From contig NZ_CP023696.1 of assembly GCF_008704425.1 (NCBI RefSeq), forward strand, positions 1,660,501 through 1,724,500: a DNA stretch of 64,000 bases, read 5' to 3'. Made by a program: the position numbers and the translations under genes. The stretch is from Streptomyces fradiae ATCC 10745 = DSM 40063. Its GTDB lineage: Bacteria; Actinomycetota; Actinomycetes; Streptomycetales; Streptomycetaceae. Positions 35,619 to 44,873 of this stretch are shown here, one piece after another; within the stretch, counting starts at the first letter, position 1, and every line of letters starts with the position of its first letter. The notes under the pieces are model-generated. The model had not been told where the DNA came from. It did not search any database and saw only the letters and a program-made list of their open reading frames with translations.

Positions 35619-36759
35619 CGAGGCCCGTCCCGCTCCGGGTTCCCTGATCCGGACCGAGCGGCCGGCTCCCGCTCGCGCTCGGCAGGGCCGGGGCGCGGGC
35701 CCGCCGGTCGCTCCGGCCTGGCGGGCCCCCGGCCACGCCCCCGGCCGGGCCGGGCCACCGCACCAGGCAGGCCCTCCCCCCGGGCCCACCAGTCCGCCCC
35801 ACCAGCCAGGCCCCCCGGCCCCATCAGGCAGGCCCCCCGGCCAGGCCGTACCCGGCCGCCTCCGGCCGGACGGAGCGGCTCCGCCCCGGCGCACCCTCCA
35901 CGCGGGGGGCGCGGGGCCCCGCCGAACACGCGCTCGGGCAGCACCGGGGCTCCCGCCTCGACCGGCCCGCCCCGGCCGCCCCACGGGTGCCGCTTCCGCC
36001 GTCCCGCCCCGGCCGGGCGCGGCCGGGCGCGCCGGGGCGGGCCCCCGGCGACGTGAGACCACCCCACCGCTCCAGCCCGGGCCAGGGGACCGGACCCGGT
36101 ACGCCGTGCAACGCGCGTCTTGCGCCGTGCCCCGCGCGCCGTGCGCCGGCCCGAGGAACCGGGCTCGCCTCGGTGCCCCTCGCGCCCATCCGGTGGCCCC
36201 CGCCCCGCCGCCGTCGCCCTCCCCGGCGCCTCGGCCGGTCGGCGCGTAGGCCGGTCGGCGCGTAGGCCGGTCGGCGCGTAGGCCGGGCCGCGCGTAGGCA
36301 GGGCCGCGCCTCGGCCGGTCGGGGGCACGCCTCCTCCGGCCGCCCCCGGCCGTGAGCCCCCTGCCCGGCCCCGGTGCCGTCGTCGGCCCAGGGCCCTGCC
36401 GGCACCACCCGCCTCGCCGGGCACCCCGGCCGTGGACGCGCCCGTTCGGCGCGCTCCCTCCGCACCCGCATCGGTGCGCCTCCCCCGCCCGCGCGGTGCG
36501 GCCGGTGCTTCCGGCGCACGCCTTCGCCCCTCCCCCTCCGGGCGGGTGCCGCGGGTCCCGCCGGAACGGCACGGGTGTGCGACCTCCGTGCTCCGGTGAC
36601 CCCCGGCACGCGCGACTCCCGTTCTCCGGCGGACGGGCCTAAGCTCTGGCCCCGCCCCGGCCGCCGGGAGGCGTGCCCGGGCAGGGTGCCCGGGCATTCC
36701 GGCGGCCCGTCCAGGGCATGAGCCACCCACACACCGAACCGTCACCCGGGGAGGGTCAC
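35619..36759. other. 1.1-kb gene-free low-complexity region
   Basis: Very GC-rich sequence full of short CGGCC, GGCCCC and CCGGTCGGCGC runs. Long frames on both strands are open only because stop codons are rare at this GC content; their products are Arg/Pro/Gly/Ala repeats without family resemblance. It contains the 16-bp tandem repeat at 36233-36296. The end of the region carries the ribosome binding site of the FAD oxidoreductase gene. Confidence 0.65.
36233..36296. repeat. 16-bp tandem repeat, four units
   Basis: Three perfect units of GGCCGGTCGGCGCGTA at 36233-36280 and a fourth with two substitutions at 36281-36296, with degenerate traces after it. Confidence 0.9.
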
Positions 36760-38052
36760 GTGCTCAGTACCGCAGACCACGCGGACGTCGTCATCGTCGG
36801 AGCCGGCCTCGCGGGGCTGGCCGCGGCTCACCATCTGACCGGTGCGGGACTCTCCGTGCGGGTCCTGGAGTCCGCCCCGCGGGTCGGCGGGCGGATGGCC
36901 ACCGACGACGTCGACGGGTTCCGGCTCGACCGCGTCGGGCCGCTGCTCACCGCGCCGTACCCGGAGCCGCTGCGCGTCGCCGGGGTGGACGCGGGCGCCC
37001 TGCGCCGGTTCCAGCCGGGCGTGCTGGTGCACAGCGCCGGGCGGCTGCACCGCACGGGGGAGGTCCGCGGCGGCCCGCGGGGGCCGCTCACCCGCGCGCG
37101 GGCGCTCGCCGGCGGCCCCCGGCCGCTGGACCAGGCGCGCCTCGGCGCCTCGCTGGCCCGCCTCGCCGGGACCCCCACGGACCGGCTGCTGGCCCGCCGG
37201 GAGCGCCCCGCCTCGGAGGCCCTGGCCGCCCGCGGGCTGCCGGCGCGCACGGTCGCCACGTTCGTACGGCCGCTGCTGAGCGCCCTGCTCGGCGACCCGG
37301 AGCTGACGACGTCCAGCCGGTGCGCCGACCTGGCGCTGCGCGGGTTCGCGCGGGGGCGGCTGTGCGTACCGGCGGGCGGGGCCGCGCGGCTGCCGGAGCG
37401 GCTGGCGGCGGCCCTCCCGGCGGGGACGGTCCGCACCGGGGTGCGGGTCAAGGACGCGTCGATCAGTCGGGTCGTCACGGCGGAGCACGGCGAGATCACC
37501 TGCCGGTCGCTGGTCGTCGCGACGGGCGCGCGGGCGGCGGCGGAGCTGCTGCCGGGGCTGCGCGTGCCGGGCTTCCACCCGGTGACGGTCCTCCACCACA
37601 CCGCGCCCGTCACCCCGCTGGCGGCGCCGGCGCTGGTGCTGGACGCCGACCGGTCGGGACCCGTGTCGCACACGGCGGTGATGAGCGAGGTGGACCCGGC
37701 GCGGGCGCCCGGCGGCCGGGTGCTGATCACCTCCACGGTGCTCGGCCCGCCCCCCGAGGAGCTGGAGGCACGCGTACGGCTCCACCTGGCGGCGCTGTAC
37801 GGGACGGGGACGGGCGACTGGGAGCTGCTGGCGGTGCGCCACGACCCGGAGGCCGTGCCCGCCATGCCGGCCCCGCACGACCTGCGGCGCCCGGTGCGGC
37901 TGCTGGCGGGCCTGTACGTGTGCGGCGACCACCGGGACGTCAGCTCCCCGCAGGGCGCCCTCCGCTCCGGCCGCCGGGCGGCCCAGGCGATCCTCCGGGA
38001 CCTCGGCGTGCCCCCGGCCGCCCCGGCCGCGGAGGACGGACGGGCGGCCTGA
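36760..38052 (+). CDS. FAD-dependent oxidoreductase (amine oxidase/phytoene desaturase-like)
   Basis: 430 residues from GTG 36760. The FAD-binding motif VVIVGAGLAGLAAAHHL, followed by VLESAPRVGGRMATD, and the C-terminal LLAGLYVCGDHRDVSSPQGAL segment (second FAD contact) place it in the NAD(P)-binding Rossmann/flavin amine oxidase superfamily. The substrate is unknown. GTG 36760 is preferred because GGGGAGGG lies four bases upstream; an in-frame ATG at 36718 has no comparable site and would add 14 residues. It is directly followed by a MerR-like remnant. Confidence 0.88.
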   Translation: MLSTADHADVVIVGAGLAGLAAAHHLTGAGLSVRVLESAPRVGGRMATDDVDGFRLDRVGPLLTAPYPEPLRVAGVDAGALRRFQPGVLVHSAGRLHRTGEVRGGPRGPLTRARALAGGPRPLDQARLGASLARLAGTPTDRLLARRERPASEALAARGLPARTVATFVRPLLSALLGDPELTTSSRCADLALRGFARGRLCVPAGGAARLPERLAAALPAGTVRTGVRVKDASISRVVTAEHGEITCRSLVVATGARAAAELLPGLRVPGFHPVTVLHHTAPVTPLAAPALVLDADRSGPVSHTAVMSEVDPARAPGGRVLITSTVLGPPPEELEARVRLHLAALYGTGTGDWELLAVRHDPEAVPAMPAPHDLRRPVRLLAGLYVCGDHRDVSSPQGALRSGRRAAQAILRDLGVPPAAPAAEDGRAA

Positions 38053-38091
38053 CCGGGCCCGCGCGCCCCGCACCGCGCCGGGCGCGCACGG

Positions 38092-38300
38092 CCGGACACG
38101 CCCGGCTGGACCGGGAGCGCGCCGAACTCGCCGCCGTACGCGAGGCCATGGGCGCCCTGCCGGCCGGGCGGCTCCCCGCCCAGGGCGTGCCCCGGCACCC
38201 GCTGCGCATCGGCGAGGCCGCGCGCGCCCTGGGGGTGAAGCCGCCCGTCCTGCGGCTGTGGGAGGCCCGCGGACTGCTGCGCCCTCACGGGGGGGACGGG
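38092..38300 (+). pseudogene. Remnant of a MerR-family DNA-binding domain
   Basis: In frame at 38103-38300 the translation reads LDRERAELAAVREAMGAL, then LRIGEAARALGVKPPVLRLW and EARGLLRP: a helix-turn-helix of MerR type (38202-38288). After a run of seven G at about 38289 the resemblance ends, none of the three frames restores the expected wing and second helix-turn-helix, and no proper start codon precedes it. It looks like a truncated or decayed regulator gene. The alternative, a genuine short protein ending in low-complexity sequence, seems less likely. Confidence 0.45.
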
Positions 38301-38814
38301 CGGTCCGCCCATGCGGCCGTGAGCCCGGTCCCGCCCCGGGCTGACCCCGCGGTGGGGCCCCGGCCGACCGCCCGGACGCCTGTGCACGGAGGAGCGCCGG
38401 GCCCGATCCCGCGCGGTGCCCCCAGCACGTTCCGCGGAGTCCCGCTCCCGGGCCGGCGGGGGCCGAACCGCCCGGTGCCCCACGTGTTCGGGACGCCCTC
38501 TTCCCGGGCGCCTTGTGTGCGAGCACCCCGCCAGGCCCTCGCTGGAGGCGCCCCGCGGCCTCACCGGCCCGCCCCGCCACATCCGTACGCGTCCCCGCGT
38601 CCGCGCCGTCCCGGCCGCCCGCGACACCGGCTCCGCTCCCGCCCCGGCCCGTACGCGGGGCCCACAGGCAGCACCCGCACCACCCACCCCGCAGCGCACG
38701 GGCCGCCGGGCCACCACCACCCCGCAGGCACGGGCCGCCGGGCCGCCGGGCATCCGCACGGGGCCGCCTCCGCCCACCGGGGCGCCCCTCAGCGGAGCGC
38801 CCCGGTGCACCGGA
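38301..38814. other. About 510 bp without a recognisable gene
   Basis: GC-rich sequence between the MerR remnant and the end of the NsdA-like gene. Frames through it are Pro/Arg/Gly-rich and lack family resemblance. Short CCACCAC- and GGGCCGCCGGGC-like repeats occur. Confidence 0.55.
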
Positions 38815-40566
38815 TCAGTCCAGCGCGGCCACGCGCTCGCGGTAGGTCCGCACCGGAACCGCGTCCCGGTGGGCCTCCAGCCGCCGCTCGAAGTCCCGCA
38901 CGTACTCGTCGGCGCGCGCGGACCGCATGTCCGCCGCCTGCCGGGCCGCCTCCGCGCCCAGCACGCACGCCTGCTCCAGCTCACCCAGCGCCAGCCGGGC
39001 CGTGGCCAGGACGGCCTTGCAGAAGGCGCGGCTGCGGGCGTGCCCCGGCGGGTACAGCCGCAGCGCCCGCTCCGCGTACTGCGCGGCGGCCCGGTGCTGC
39101 TGGAGGTCCCGGTGGCAGTGCGCGGCCTCGTCGGCGAGCTGGGCCTCGCCGAAGGCCCGCGCCCACGGCGGCACCTCCTCGCCCGGCCGGGTGGCCTCCA
39201 GCGCCCGCTCGGCCCGCACGAGCGAGGACGCGCAGGCCCGCCCCTCCCCCAGGACGGCGTGCCCCCGCGCCTCCACCGCGTGCAGCAGCGCCTGGACGGC
39301 CTGGGGCGCCGCCTGCCCCGCGCCCTGCTGGGCGACGCGCGCGAGCTGCACGGCCTCCCGCCCGTGGCCCAGGTACACGGCCTGGCGGCTCATCGTGACC
39401 AGGACGTACGAGCCGTAGGCCCGGTCGCCCGCCGCCTGCGACAGCCGCAGGGCCTGCACGAAGTACCGCTGGGCCAGCCCGTGCGCGCCGATGTCGTACG
39501 ACGTCCACCCGGCCAGCCGGGTCAGGTCGGCGACCGCGCCGAAGAGCCTGCGCCCGATCACCTCCCCGTAGCTGCCGCGCAGCATGGGCTCGGCCTCGTG
39601 CTCCAGGTACCGGACGAGGGCCTGCCGCGCGTGCCCGCCGCCGTAGGCGTGGTCCAGGGTGCGGAACAGCTCGCCCACCGAGCGGAGCGCGGCGATGTCC
39701 CCCGCGGTGACCCGCATCCCGGGACCGCTCTCGCCGCCGCGCCGGCGGGACGCCGGGGCGGGGTCGCCGGCCGGGTCGGGGGCGGCGGGGCCGTGGTGCC
39801 CGGACCGGGCCGCGGGGACGGTCCGGCCGGCCGTGCCCGCCTGCGGGTACCCGCCCGCGGCCGGCGTCCCACCAGGGACGCCCGGCAGACCGCCCGAGCC
39901 GCCCGAGCCGCCCGGACCGCCCGGCAGACCGCCCGAGCCGCCCGGACCGCCTCCCGGGCCGACGCGGTGCGGGCCGGCCGCCCGGCCCGCACCGGGCCCG
40001 CCGAGGCCACCGCCGCCGGGCCCGCCGAGGCCCGGCGGGCGCCCCTGGGCGGGGACGCGGCCCGGCGCGAGGGGCGCGCCGGGGGCGGGCGGGGCGGCGT
40101 CCGCCCGCTCCCCGCGGCCGACGTGCTCGTCGGCCCGGCCGATGAGCCAGTCGCGGCTGGGCACCACCAGCCCCGCCGGTGTGAACGCGATCTTCCGCAG
40201 CTCGGTGTGGCTGCCGGAGTCCTTGCGCCACAGGCCGCTGACGATGTCGACGGCCTCCTCGGGCGTGGCGGCGAACTCCAGGCCCGCGTAGACGGGCGCG
40301 CAGGCGTCGAGGCCCAGGTCCTGGGCCGACAGCCGCCGCCCGAGGCGCCGGGTGAAGACCTCGGCGATCAGCGCGGGGGTGGTGCCGCGCGGCTGCTGGC
40401 CGCGCAGCCACCTCGTGACGGAGGTCTTGTCGTAGCGGAGGTCGAGTCCGTGCTCGAGGCCGAGCTGATCCACCCGTCTGGCAAGACCTGCGTTGGAGAA
40501 CCCGGCTTCCGCGATCAGGGCGGCGAGCTGGCGGTTGGGGTTGCGCTGCGGGGGTCGATCCGTCAT
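38815..40566 (-). CDS. NsdA-like transcriptional regulator (HTH plus TPR-like)
   Basis: 583 residues. The N terminus (about 10-75) is a degenerate XRE-like helix-turn-helix (LAALIAEAGFSNAGLARRV, TSVTRWLRGQQPRGTTP). Residues about 285-583 are helical repeats like the TPR region of NsdA and related sporulation/antibiotic regulators of Streptomyces. Between them lies a Gly/Pro/Ala-rich segment of about 125 residues (155-280) that looks expanded. By family it would act as a negative regulator of differentiation; its own target is not known. ATG at 40566 gives MTDRPPQRNPNRQLAALI, the usual type of start. Confidence 0.85.
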   Translation of the reverse strand: MTDRPPQRNPNRQLAALIAEAGFSNAGLARRVDQLGLEHGLDLRYDKTSVTRWLRGQQPRGTTPALIAEVFTRRLGRRLSAQDLGLDACAPVYAGLEFAATPEEAVDIVSGLWRKDSGSHTELRKIAFTPAGLVVPSRDWLIGRADEHVGRGERADAAPPAPGAPLAPGRVPAQGRPPGLGGPGGGGLGGPGAGRAAGPHRVGPGGGPGGSGGLPGGPGGSGGSGGLPGVPGGTPAAGGYPQAGTAGRTVPAARSGHHGPAAPDPAGDPAPASRRRGGESGPGMRVTAGDIAALRSVGELFRTLDHAYGGGHARQALVRYLEHEAEPMLRGSYGEVIGRRLFGAVADLTRLAGWTSYDIGAHGLAQRYFVQALRLSQAAGDRAYGSYVLVTMSRQAVYLGHGREAVQLARVAQQGAGQAAPQAVQALLHAVEARGHAVLGEGRACASSLVRAERALEATRPGEEVPPWARAFGEAQLADEAAHCHRDLQQHRAAAQYAERALRLYPPGHARSRAFCKAVLATARLALGELEQACVLGAEAARQAADMRSARADEYVRDFERRLEAHRDAVPVRTYRERVAALD

Positions 40567-40958
40567 CAGCTGTGCGGTCTCCTGCCTTCCGGGCCGGGGT
40601 CGGCCCCGTTGGAACGGCGCGAATTTAGCCGTCCCCGACGCCGTTACCACCGCCTTCGCCCCACGTTCATCCGTTCGTGTGAGGCTCCCTCCCGGCGGTG
40701 ACGCCGGACCCCTCTCCCCCGCGGCCCGGCGCGCTTCCGCCCCGCGCCCCCGCACACCGCCCCCCTCGGCCCCCGCGCACCCACCGGCGCGCGCCCCGCC
40801 GCCACCCCCGCGAACCGGCCTGACCAGCGCCTCACCGCTCCGGCGCGGGCGGCGCGCCGCCCCCGCGCCCGCCCGGCCCCGAAGCCCGCCGGAGCCGCTC
40901 CCCGGCGGCGGCCGTACAGTGGCAGGGGCGTGACGCGCATTTCTAGGGAGACGGTGCC
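40567..40958. other. 392-bp divergent region, NsdA-like gene and lipB
   Basis: No gene seen. On the minus strand TAAATT (40622-40627) is the only AT-rich hexamer and could be a -10 element for the regulator gene, with a weak TGGTAA 17 bp upstream. The lipB side has AGGGAGACGGTGCC as ribosome binding site. Confidence 0.45.
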
Positions 40959-41873
40959 GTGAGCGAGCTGCGATTCGTCCATCTGGGGTTCGGAGAGGAC
41001 GCCGTGGACTACCGGGAGGCGTGGGAGAAGCAGCGCGAGGTCCACGCCGCCCGCTTCGCGGACGAGGTCCCCGACACCTGCCTGCTGCTGGAGCACCCGC
41101 CCGTGTACACGGCGGGGCGGCGCACCGAGGAGAGCGAGCGCCCCCTCGACGGCACGCCGGTCGTGGACGTGGACCGGGGCGGCAAGATCACCTGGCACGG
41201 CCCCGGCCAGCTCGTGGGCTACCCGATCCTGAAGCTGCCCCGCCCGGTGGACGTCGTCGCGCACGTGCGGCGGCTGGAGGAGGCGCTGATCCGCACGGCG
41301 GCGGAGTTCGGCCTGGCCACCACCCGGATCGAGGGCCGCAGCGGTGTGTGGGTGCTCGGCGACCCGGTGGAGGAGCGCCCCTCCTACGGCGGGCTGTCGC
41401 TGGACTTCGACCCGAGGCTGACCGACGAGGAGTTCGACCCGCGCCTCAGCGGCCCCGAGTACGCCCCGTCCAACGCCGGGCAGCGCCGGGAGGACCGCAA
41501 GCTGGCGGCCATCGGCATCCGCGTCGCGAAGGGCGTCACGATGCACGGCTTCGCGCTGAACGTGAACCCGGACAACACCTGGTTCGACCGGATCGTCCCC
41601 TGCGGCATCCGGGACGCGGGCGTCACCTCGCTCGCGAACGAGCTGGGCCGCGACGTCACGATCGCGGAGGTCCTGCCGGTGGCGGAGCGCCATCTGCGGG
41701 AGGTGCTGGAGAACGCGGAGCCCAGGCCCCGCGAGGTCGACCGGACGCCCGGCGTGCCCGTACGCTCGCCCGGCGGCGCACCGGCGGACGCCGTGCCGGC
41801 CGCGGCGGCCGCCGGGGGGACCGGGGCAGCCGATGCGGCCGGGCCGGCGCCGCGGGGGGCGGTCACCGCCTGA
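40959..41873 (+). CDS. lipB: Octanoyltransferase LipB
   Basis: 304 residues. It transfers octanoate from acyl carrier protein to the lipoyl domains of E2 subunits and glycine-cleavage protein, the first step of lipoate attachment. The catalytic pair Cys215 ([13 protein letters not shown]) and Lys181 ([10 protein letters not shown]) and the motif [16 protein letters not shown] are present. GTG at 40959 follows AGGGAG. The C-terminal 45 residues are low-complexity and longer than in the typical enzyme. lipA follows after 117 bp. Confidence 0.96.
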   Translation: MSELRFVHLGFGEDAVDYREAWEKQREVHAARFADEVPDTCLLLEHPPVYTAGRRTEESERPLDGTPVVDVDRGGKITWHGPGQLVGYPILKLPRPVDVVAHVRRLEEALIRTAAEFGLATTRIEGRSGVWVLGDPVEERPSYGGLSLDFDPRLTDEEFDPRLSGPEYAPSNAGQRREDRKLAAIGIRVAKGVTMHGFALNVNPDNTWFDRIVPCGIRDAGVTSLANELGRDVTIAEVLPVAERHLREVLENAEPRPREVDRTPGVPVRSPGGAPADAVPAAAAAGGTGAADAAGPAPRGAVTA

Positions 41874-41990
41874 CCACCGCAGACGTGGGGGAATGCGTCC
41901 CGCTGGCCGGAGGTTGGCCAGTCGTAAGGCCGCACTTTTGACGGGCGTACCCTGGTGTTCGCCGAAGAATCGAAGCCGTAGGAGCCAGCC

Positions 41991-42959
41991 GTGTCCGCAG
42001 TCGCACCCGACGGACGCAAGATGCTGCGCCTGGAGGTCCGGAACAGCCAGACCCCCATCGAGCGCAAGCCCGAGTGGATCAAGACGCGGGCGAAGATGGG
42101 CCCGGAGTACAACCAGCTCCAGAAGCTCGTCAAGAGCGAGGGCCTGCACACGGTCTGCCAGGAGGCGGGCTGTCCCAACATCTTCGAGTGCTGGGAGGAC
42201 CGCGAGGCCACGTTCCTCATCGGCGGCGACCAGTGCACGCGGCGCTGCGACTTCTGCCAGATCGACACCGGCAAGCCGCAGGCCCTCGACCGCGACGAGC
42301 CGCGCCGCGTCGGCGAGTCCGTCGTGGCGATGGACCTGAACTACGCCACGATCACCGGCGTCGCCCGCGACGACCTGGAGGACGGCGGCGCCTGGCTGTA
42401 CGCGGAGACCGTGCGGCAGATCCACGCGATGACCGCCGACCGCGAGGGCGGCCACACCAAGGTCGAGCTGCTGATCCCCGACTTCAACGCGGTGCCGGAG
42501 CAGCTCGCCGAGGTCTTCTCGTCCCGCCCCGAGGTGCTCGCGCACAACGTGGAGACGGTGCCCCGCATCTTCAAGCGGATCCGCCCCGGCTTCCGCTACG
42601 AGCGGTCGCTGGAGGTCATCACGCGGGCGCGCGAGGCCGGTCTGGTGACCAAGTCGAACCTGATCCTCGGCATGGGCGAGACCCGTGAGGAGATCAGCGA
42701 GGCGCTGCACGACCTGCACGAGGCCGGTTGCGAGCTGATCACCATCACCCAGTACCTGCGTCCGTCCGTGCGCCACCACCCGGTGGAGCGGTGGGTGAAG
42801 CCGCAGGAGTTCGTGGAGCTGCAGGAGGAGGCCGAGGAGATCGGCTACTCCGGTGTCATGTCGGGCCCGCTGGTCCGCTCCTCGTACCGCGCCGGCCGGC
42901 TGTTCCAGCAGGCCATGGAGGCGCGCGGCGCGTCGGCAAAGGCCGCCCCGGCGGTGTGA
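41991..42959 (+). CDS. lipA: Lipoyl synthase LipA (radical SAM)
   Basis: 322 residues. It inserts two sulfurs into octanoyl groups to make lipoyl. Both [4Fe-4S] sets are visible: auxiliary cluster C56, C61, C67 ([12 protein letters not shown]) and radical SAM cluster C82, C86, C89 (CTRRCDFC), and the C-terminal RSSYRAG serine that ligates the auxiliary cluster. GTG at 41991 has TAGGAGCC upstream. Substrates are the E2 proteins, one of which (SucB) is encoded 15 kb away. A hairpin follows. Confidence 0.97.
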   Translation: MSAVAPDGRKMLRLEVRNSQTPIERKPEWIKTRAKMGPEYNQLQKLVKSEGLHTVCQEAGCPNIFECWEDREATFLIGGDQCTRRCDFCQIDTGKPQALDRDEPRRVGESVVAMDLNYATITGVARDDLEDGGAWLYAETVRQIHAMTADREGGHTKVELLIPDFNAVPEQLAEVFSSRPEVLAHNVETVPRIFKRIRPGFRYERSLEVITRAREAGLVTKSNLILGMGETREEISEALHDLHEAGCELITITQYLRPSVRHHPVERWVKPQEFVELQEEAEEIGYSGVMSGPLVRSSYRAGRLFQQAMEARGASAKAAPAV

Positions 42960-43026
42960 CCCCGCGCCGCGGGGCGGTACGGCCGCCGCGGCGGTGCGAT
43001 ACGGCCCGGTGGCCGATGCGTGGGCC

Positions 43027-43058
43027 GGGGTCCGGCGGGCGGAGGCCCGCCGGACCCC
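43027..43058. terminator. Terminator after lipA
   Basis: A perfect 14-bp stem, 43027-43040 with 43045-43058, and a 4-nt loop, 68 bp after the lipA stop. Confidence 0.88.
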
Positions 43059-43166
43059 GGCGTACGGACGGCGCCGGGCCGTCCGCGTACGGGCCCCGCG
43101 GCCCCCGCGGGGCCGTACGGGAGGCCGCGGCGAGCCGGGCGGCGCCGGACACGTAAACTTCAGAGC

Positions 43167-43874
43167 ATGGCGAGGAAGTCGAATTCAGACAGCGGTGACG
43201 CCGCTGCGAACCCCGGGCGACTGAAGCAGATCGCTCTGACGTACAAGATGACCCGGCGGAGCGACCCGAAGGTCGGGCTCGTCATCGCGGGCGTGGGTAT
43301 CGTCGTGTTCGGCGCCCTCCTCGGGATCGGCTTCCTGATCGGGCACCCGGTCTACCTGGGCATCCTGGGCTTCCTGCTGGCCTTCCTCGCGATGGCGATC
43401 GTCTTCGGGCGGCGGGCCGAGCGGGCTGCCTTCGGGCAGATGGAGGGCCAGCCGGGCGCCGCCGCGGCCGTCCTGCAGAACGTGGGCCGCGGCTGGACGA
43501 CCACCCCGGCGGTGGCGATGAACCGCAGCCAGGACGTGATCCACCGGGCGGTCGGGCGGGCCGGCATCGTCCTGGTCGCCGAGGGCAACCCGAACCGGCT
43601 CAAGAGCCTGCTCGCGGCCGAGAAGAAGCGGATGGCCCGGATCGTGGTGGACGTGCCGGTGCACGACATCGTCGTCGGCGACGGCGAGGGCCAGGTGCCG
43701 CTGAAGAAGGTCCGCACGACGATGCTGAAGCTGCCGCGCGTGCTGACCGCGGCGCAGGTCACGTCGGTCAACGACCGGCTGCGGGCCATGGGCGACCTGA
43801 TGAGCAACATGCCGATTCCGAAGGGTCCCATGCCGAAGGGCATGCGCATGCCGCGCGGCGGGAAGATGCGCTGA
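43167..43874 (+). CDS. DUF4191 membrane protein
   Basis: 235 residues. A basic N terminus (LKQIALTYKMTRRSDPKVG), two adjacent membrane helices (about 36-57 and 61-81), then a cytosolic region with NVGRGWTTTPAVAMNRSQDVIHRAVGRAGIVLVAEG and a basic Met/Pro-rich end. This is the actinobacterial DUF4191 family, function unknown, commonly found between lipA and glnA. ATG at 43167 is chosen from the family start MARKSN. Confidence 0.9.
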   Translation: MARKSNSDSGDAAANPGRLKQIALTYKMTRRSDPKVGLVIAGVGIVVFGALLGIGFLIGHPVYLGILGFLLAFLAMAIVFGRRAERAAFGQMEGQPGAAAAVLQNVGRGWTTTPAVAMNRSQDVIHRAVGRAGIVLVAEGNPNRLKSLLAAEKKRMARIVVDVPVHDIVVGDGEGQVPLKKVRTTMLKLPRVLTAAQVTSVNDRLRAMGDLMSNMPIPKGPMPKGMRMPRGGKMR

Positions 43875-44163
43875 CACGATCCGACCGGAAAGGGAGGGGG
43901 CGACCGCGATGACGCGGTCGCCCCCTCCCCGCTCGCACGCCCGTACGCGCGTATTCCCGTACGTGTCTGCACGTCCTTCGGGCACCGCCGTGCGCCGGGC
44001 CGACCGGCGCCGCGTCCGGTGCCGCTCGCGCGCGCAGGCCGCCGTCCGGCCCGTGCCCCCGTCCTCCGGTACCGCGTCCGGCACCCGGCCGACGGGCCGA
44101 CCGGCACCCGGCCGACGGGCCGTCCGGCGCCCGGACCGGCACCCGGCCGGAGGGCCGGCCGGG

Positions 44164-44634
44164 CTACATCATCCGCACCTGGACCGCGCGGGCGAGCCGG
44201 TCGTGGAGGCCGCGGCCGTCGCGGTCCCAGATCAGGGCCGGGATCGCCAGGCACAGCAGGGCCGTGCGGACGGCGGCGCGGCCGAAACCGAGGCGCTGCC
44301 CGTCCTCGGCGATGACGCGCAGCCCGAGGAGCCGCTTGCCGGGCGTGCTGCCGACGGTGCCCACGGTGAGGAGGCCGAGGACGAACAGCACGCCCAGGGC
44401 CCAGTTCCCCGACGCGCTCCAGTCACCTCGGGTGATCAGCCCGTATGCGATGAGCATGCACAGCGACCAGTCGACGAAGAGGGCGCCGAAGCGCCGCCCG
44501 AGGGGCGCGACGGAACCGGGGCCCTCCTCCGGCAGCCCGAGCCGCTCGCCGCGGTAGCCGAAGTCGGCGCCCATCTCCTCGGCCGCCGCGCGGGGGCCGG
44601 AGAGCCACGATCCGATGACATGCCTGTTGTCCAC
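44164..44634 (-). CDS. RDD-family membrane protein
   Basis: 156 residues. LGRRFGALFVDWSL contains the RDD-type Arg and Asp, followed by membrane helices at about 50-68, 78-95 and 120-136 and the conserved TPGKRLLGLRV and GLHDRLARA. The RDD family is of broad, mostly unknown function and may be transport related. GTG at 44634 is divergent from glnA, 239 bp apart. Confidence 0.92.
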   Translation of the reverse strand: MDNRHVIGSWLSGPRAAAEEMGADFGYRGERLGLPEEGPGSVAPLGRRFGALFVDWSLCMLIAYGLITRGDWSASGNWALGVLFVLGLLTVGTVGSTPGKRLLGLRVIAEDGQRLGFGRAAVRTALLCLAIPALIWDRDGRGLHDRLARAVQVRMM

Positions 44635-44737
44635 CCGTACACGGTACTGCGGCCCTCCGCGATCACCGCGGGCCGGGCCGGGCCGTCCCGCGGCACGCTT
44701 CCCCCGCGTCGCCCGCGGGTACCCGGGGGCCGACCGG

Positions 44738-44775
44738 TTAACTTGTGCGAAACAAATGGGTCATGCCTGAGAAAT
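44738..44775 (+). promoter_or_regulatory. GlnR binding site candidate upstream of glnA
   Basis: Two a/b box pairs spaced as in the known GlnR consensus gTnAc-n6-GaAAc: TTAAC-n6-GAAAC at 44738-44753 and GTCAT-n6-GAAAT at 44760-44775, with 6 bp between pairs, giving a 22-bp repeat. Streptomyces glnA is an established GlnR target. The site lies about 100-136 bp upstream of the start codon. Confidence 0.75.
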
Positions 44776-44873
44776 GCCCCGTCCCTAGGGTCGGGACCAG
44801 CGTGGGCCACCGCACTGGCACACGGACGAGCTGCAACCCCGCCCTCCCCCAGGGTGGGAGTAGGAGGAGTTGG

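Noticed and set aside
36233..36296. Possible CRISPR array
   Set aside because: Units are 16 bp, contiguous and without spacers; no cas genes in the window.
35824..36732. A 302-residue minus-strand frame in the gene-free region
   Set aside because: Arg/Pro/Gly repeats including translated tandem repeats, no motif; open only because of GC content.
41938..41970. A separate lipA promoter with TTGACG as -35
   Set aside because: TTGACG at 41938-41943 is a good -35, but no TAnnnT hexamer lies 16-19 bp downstream, so I do not list it.
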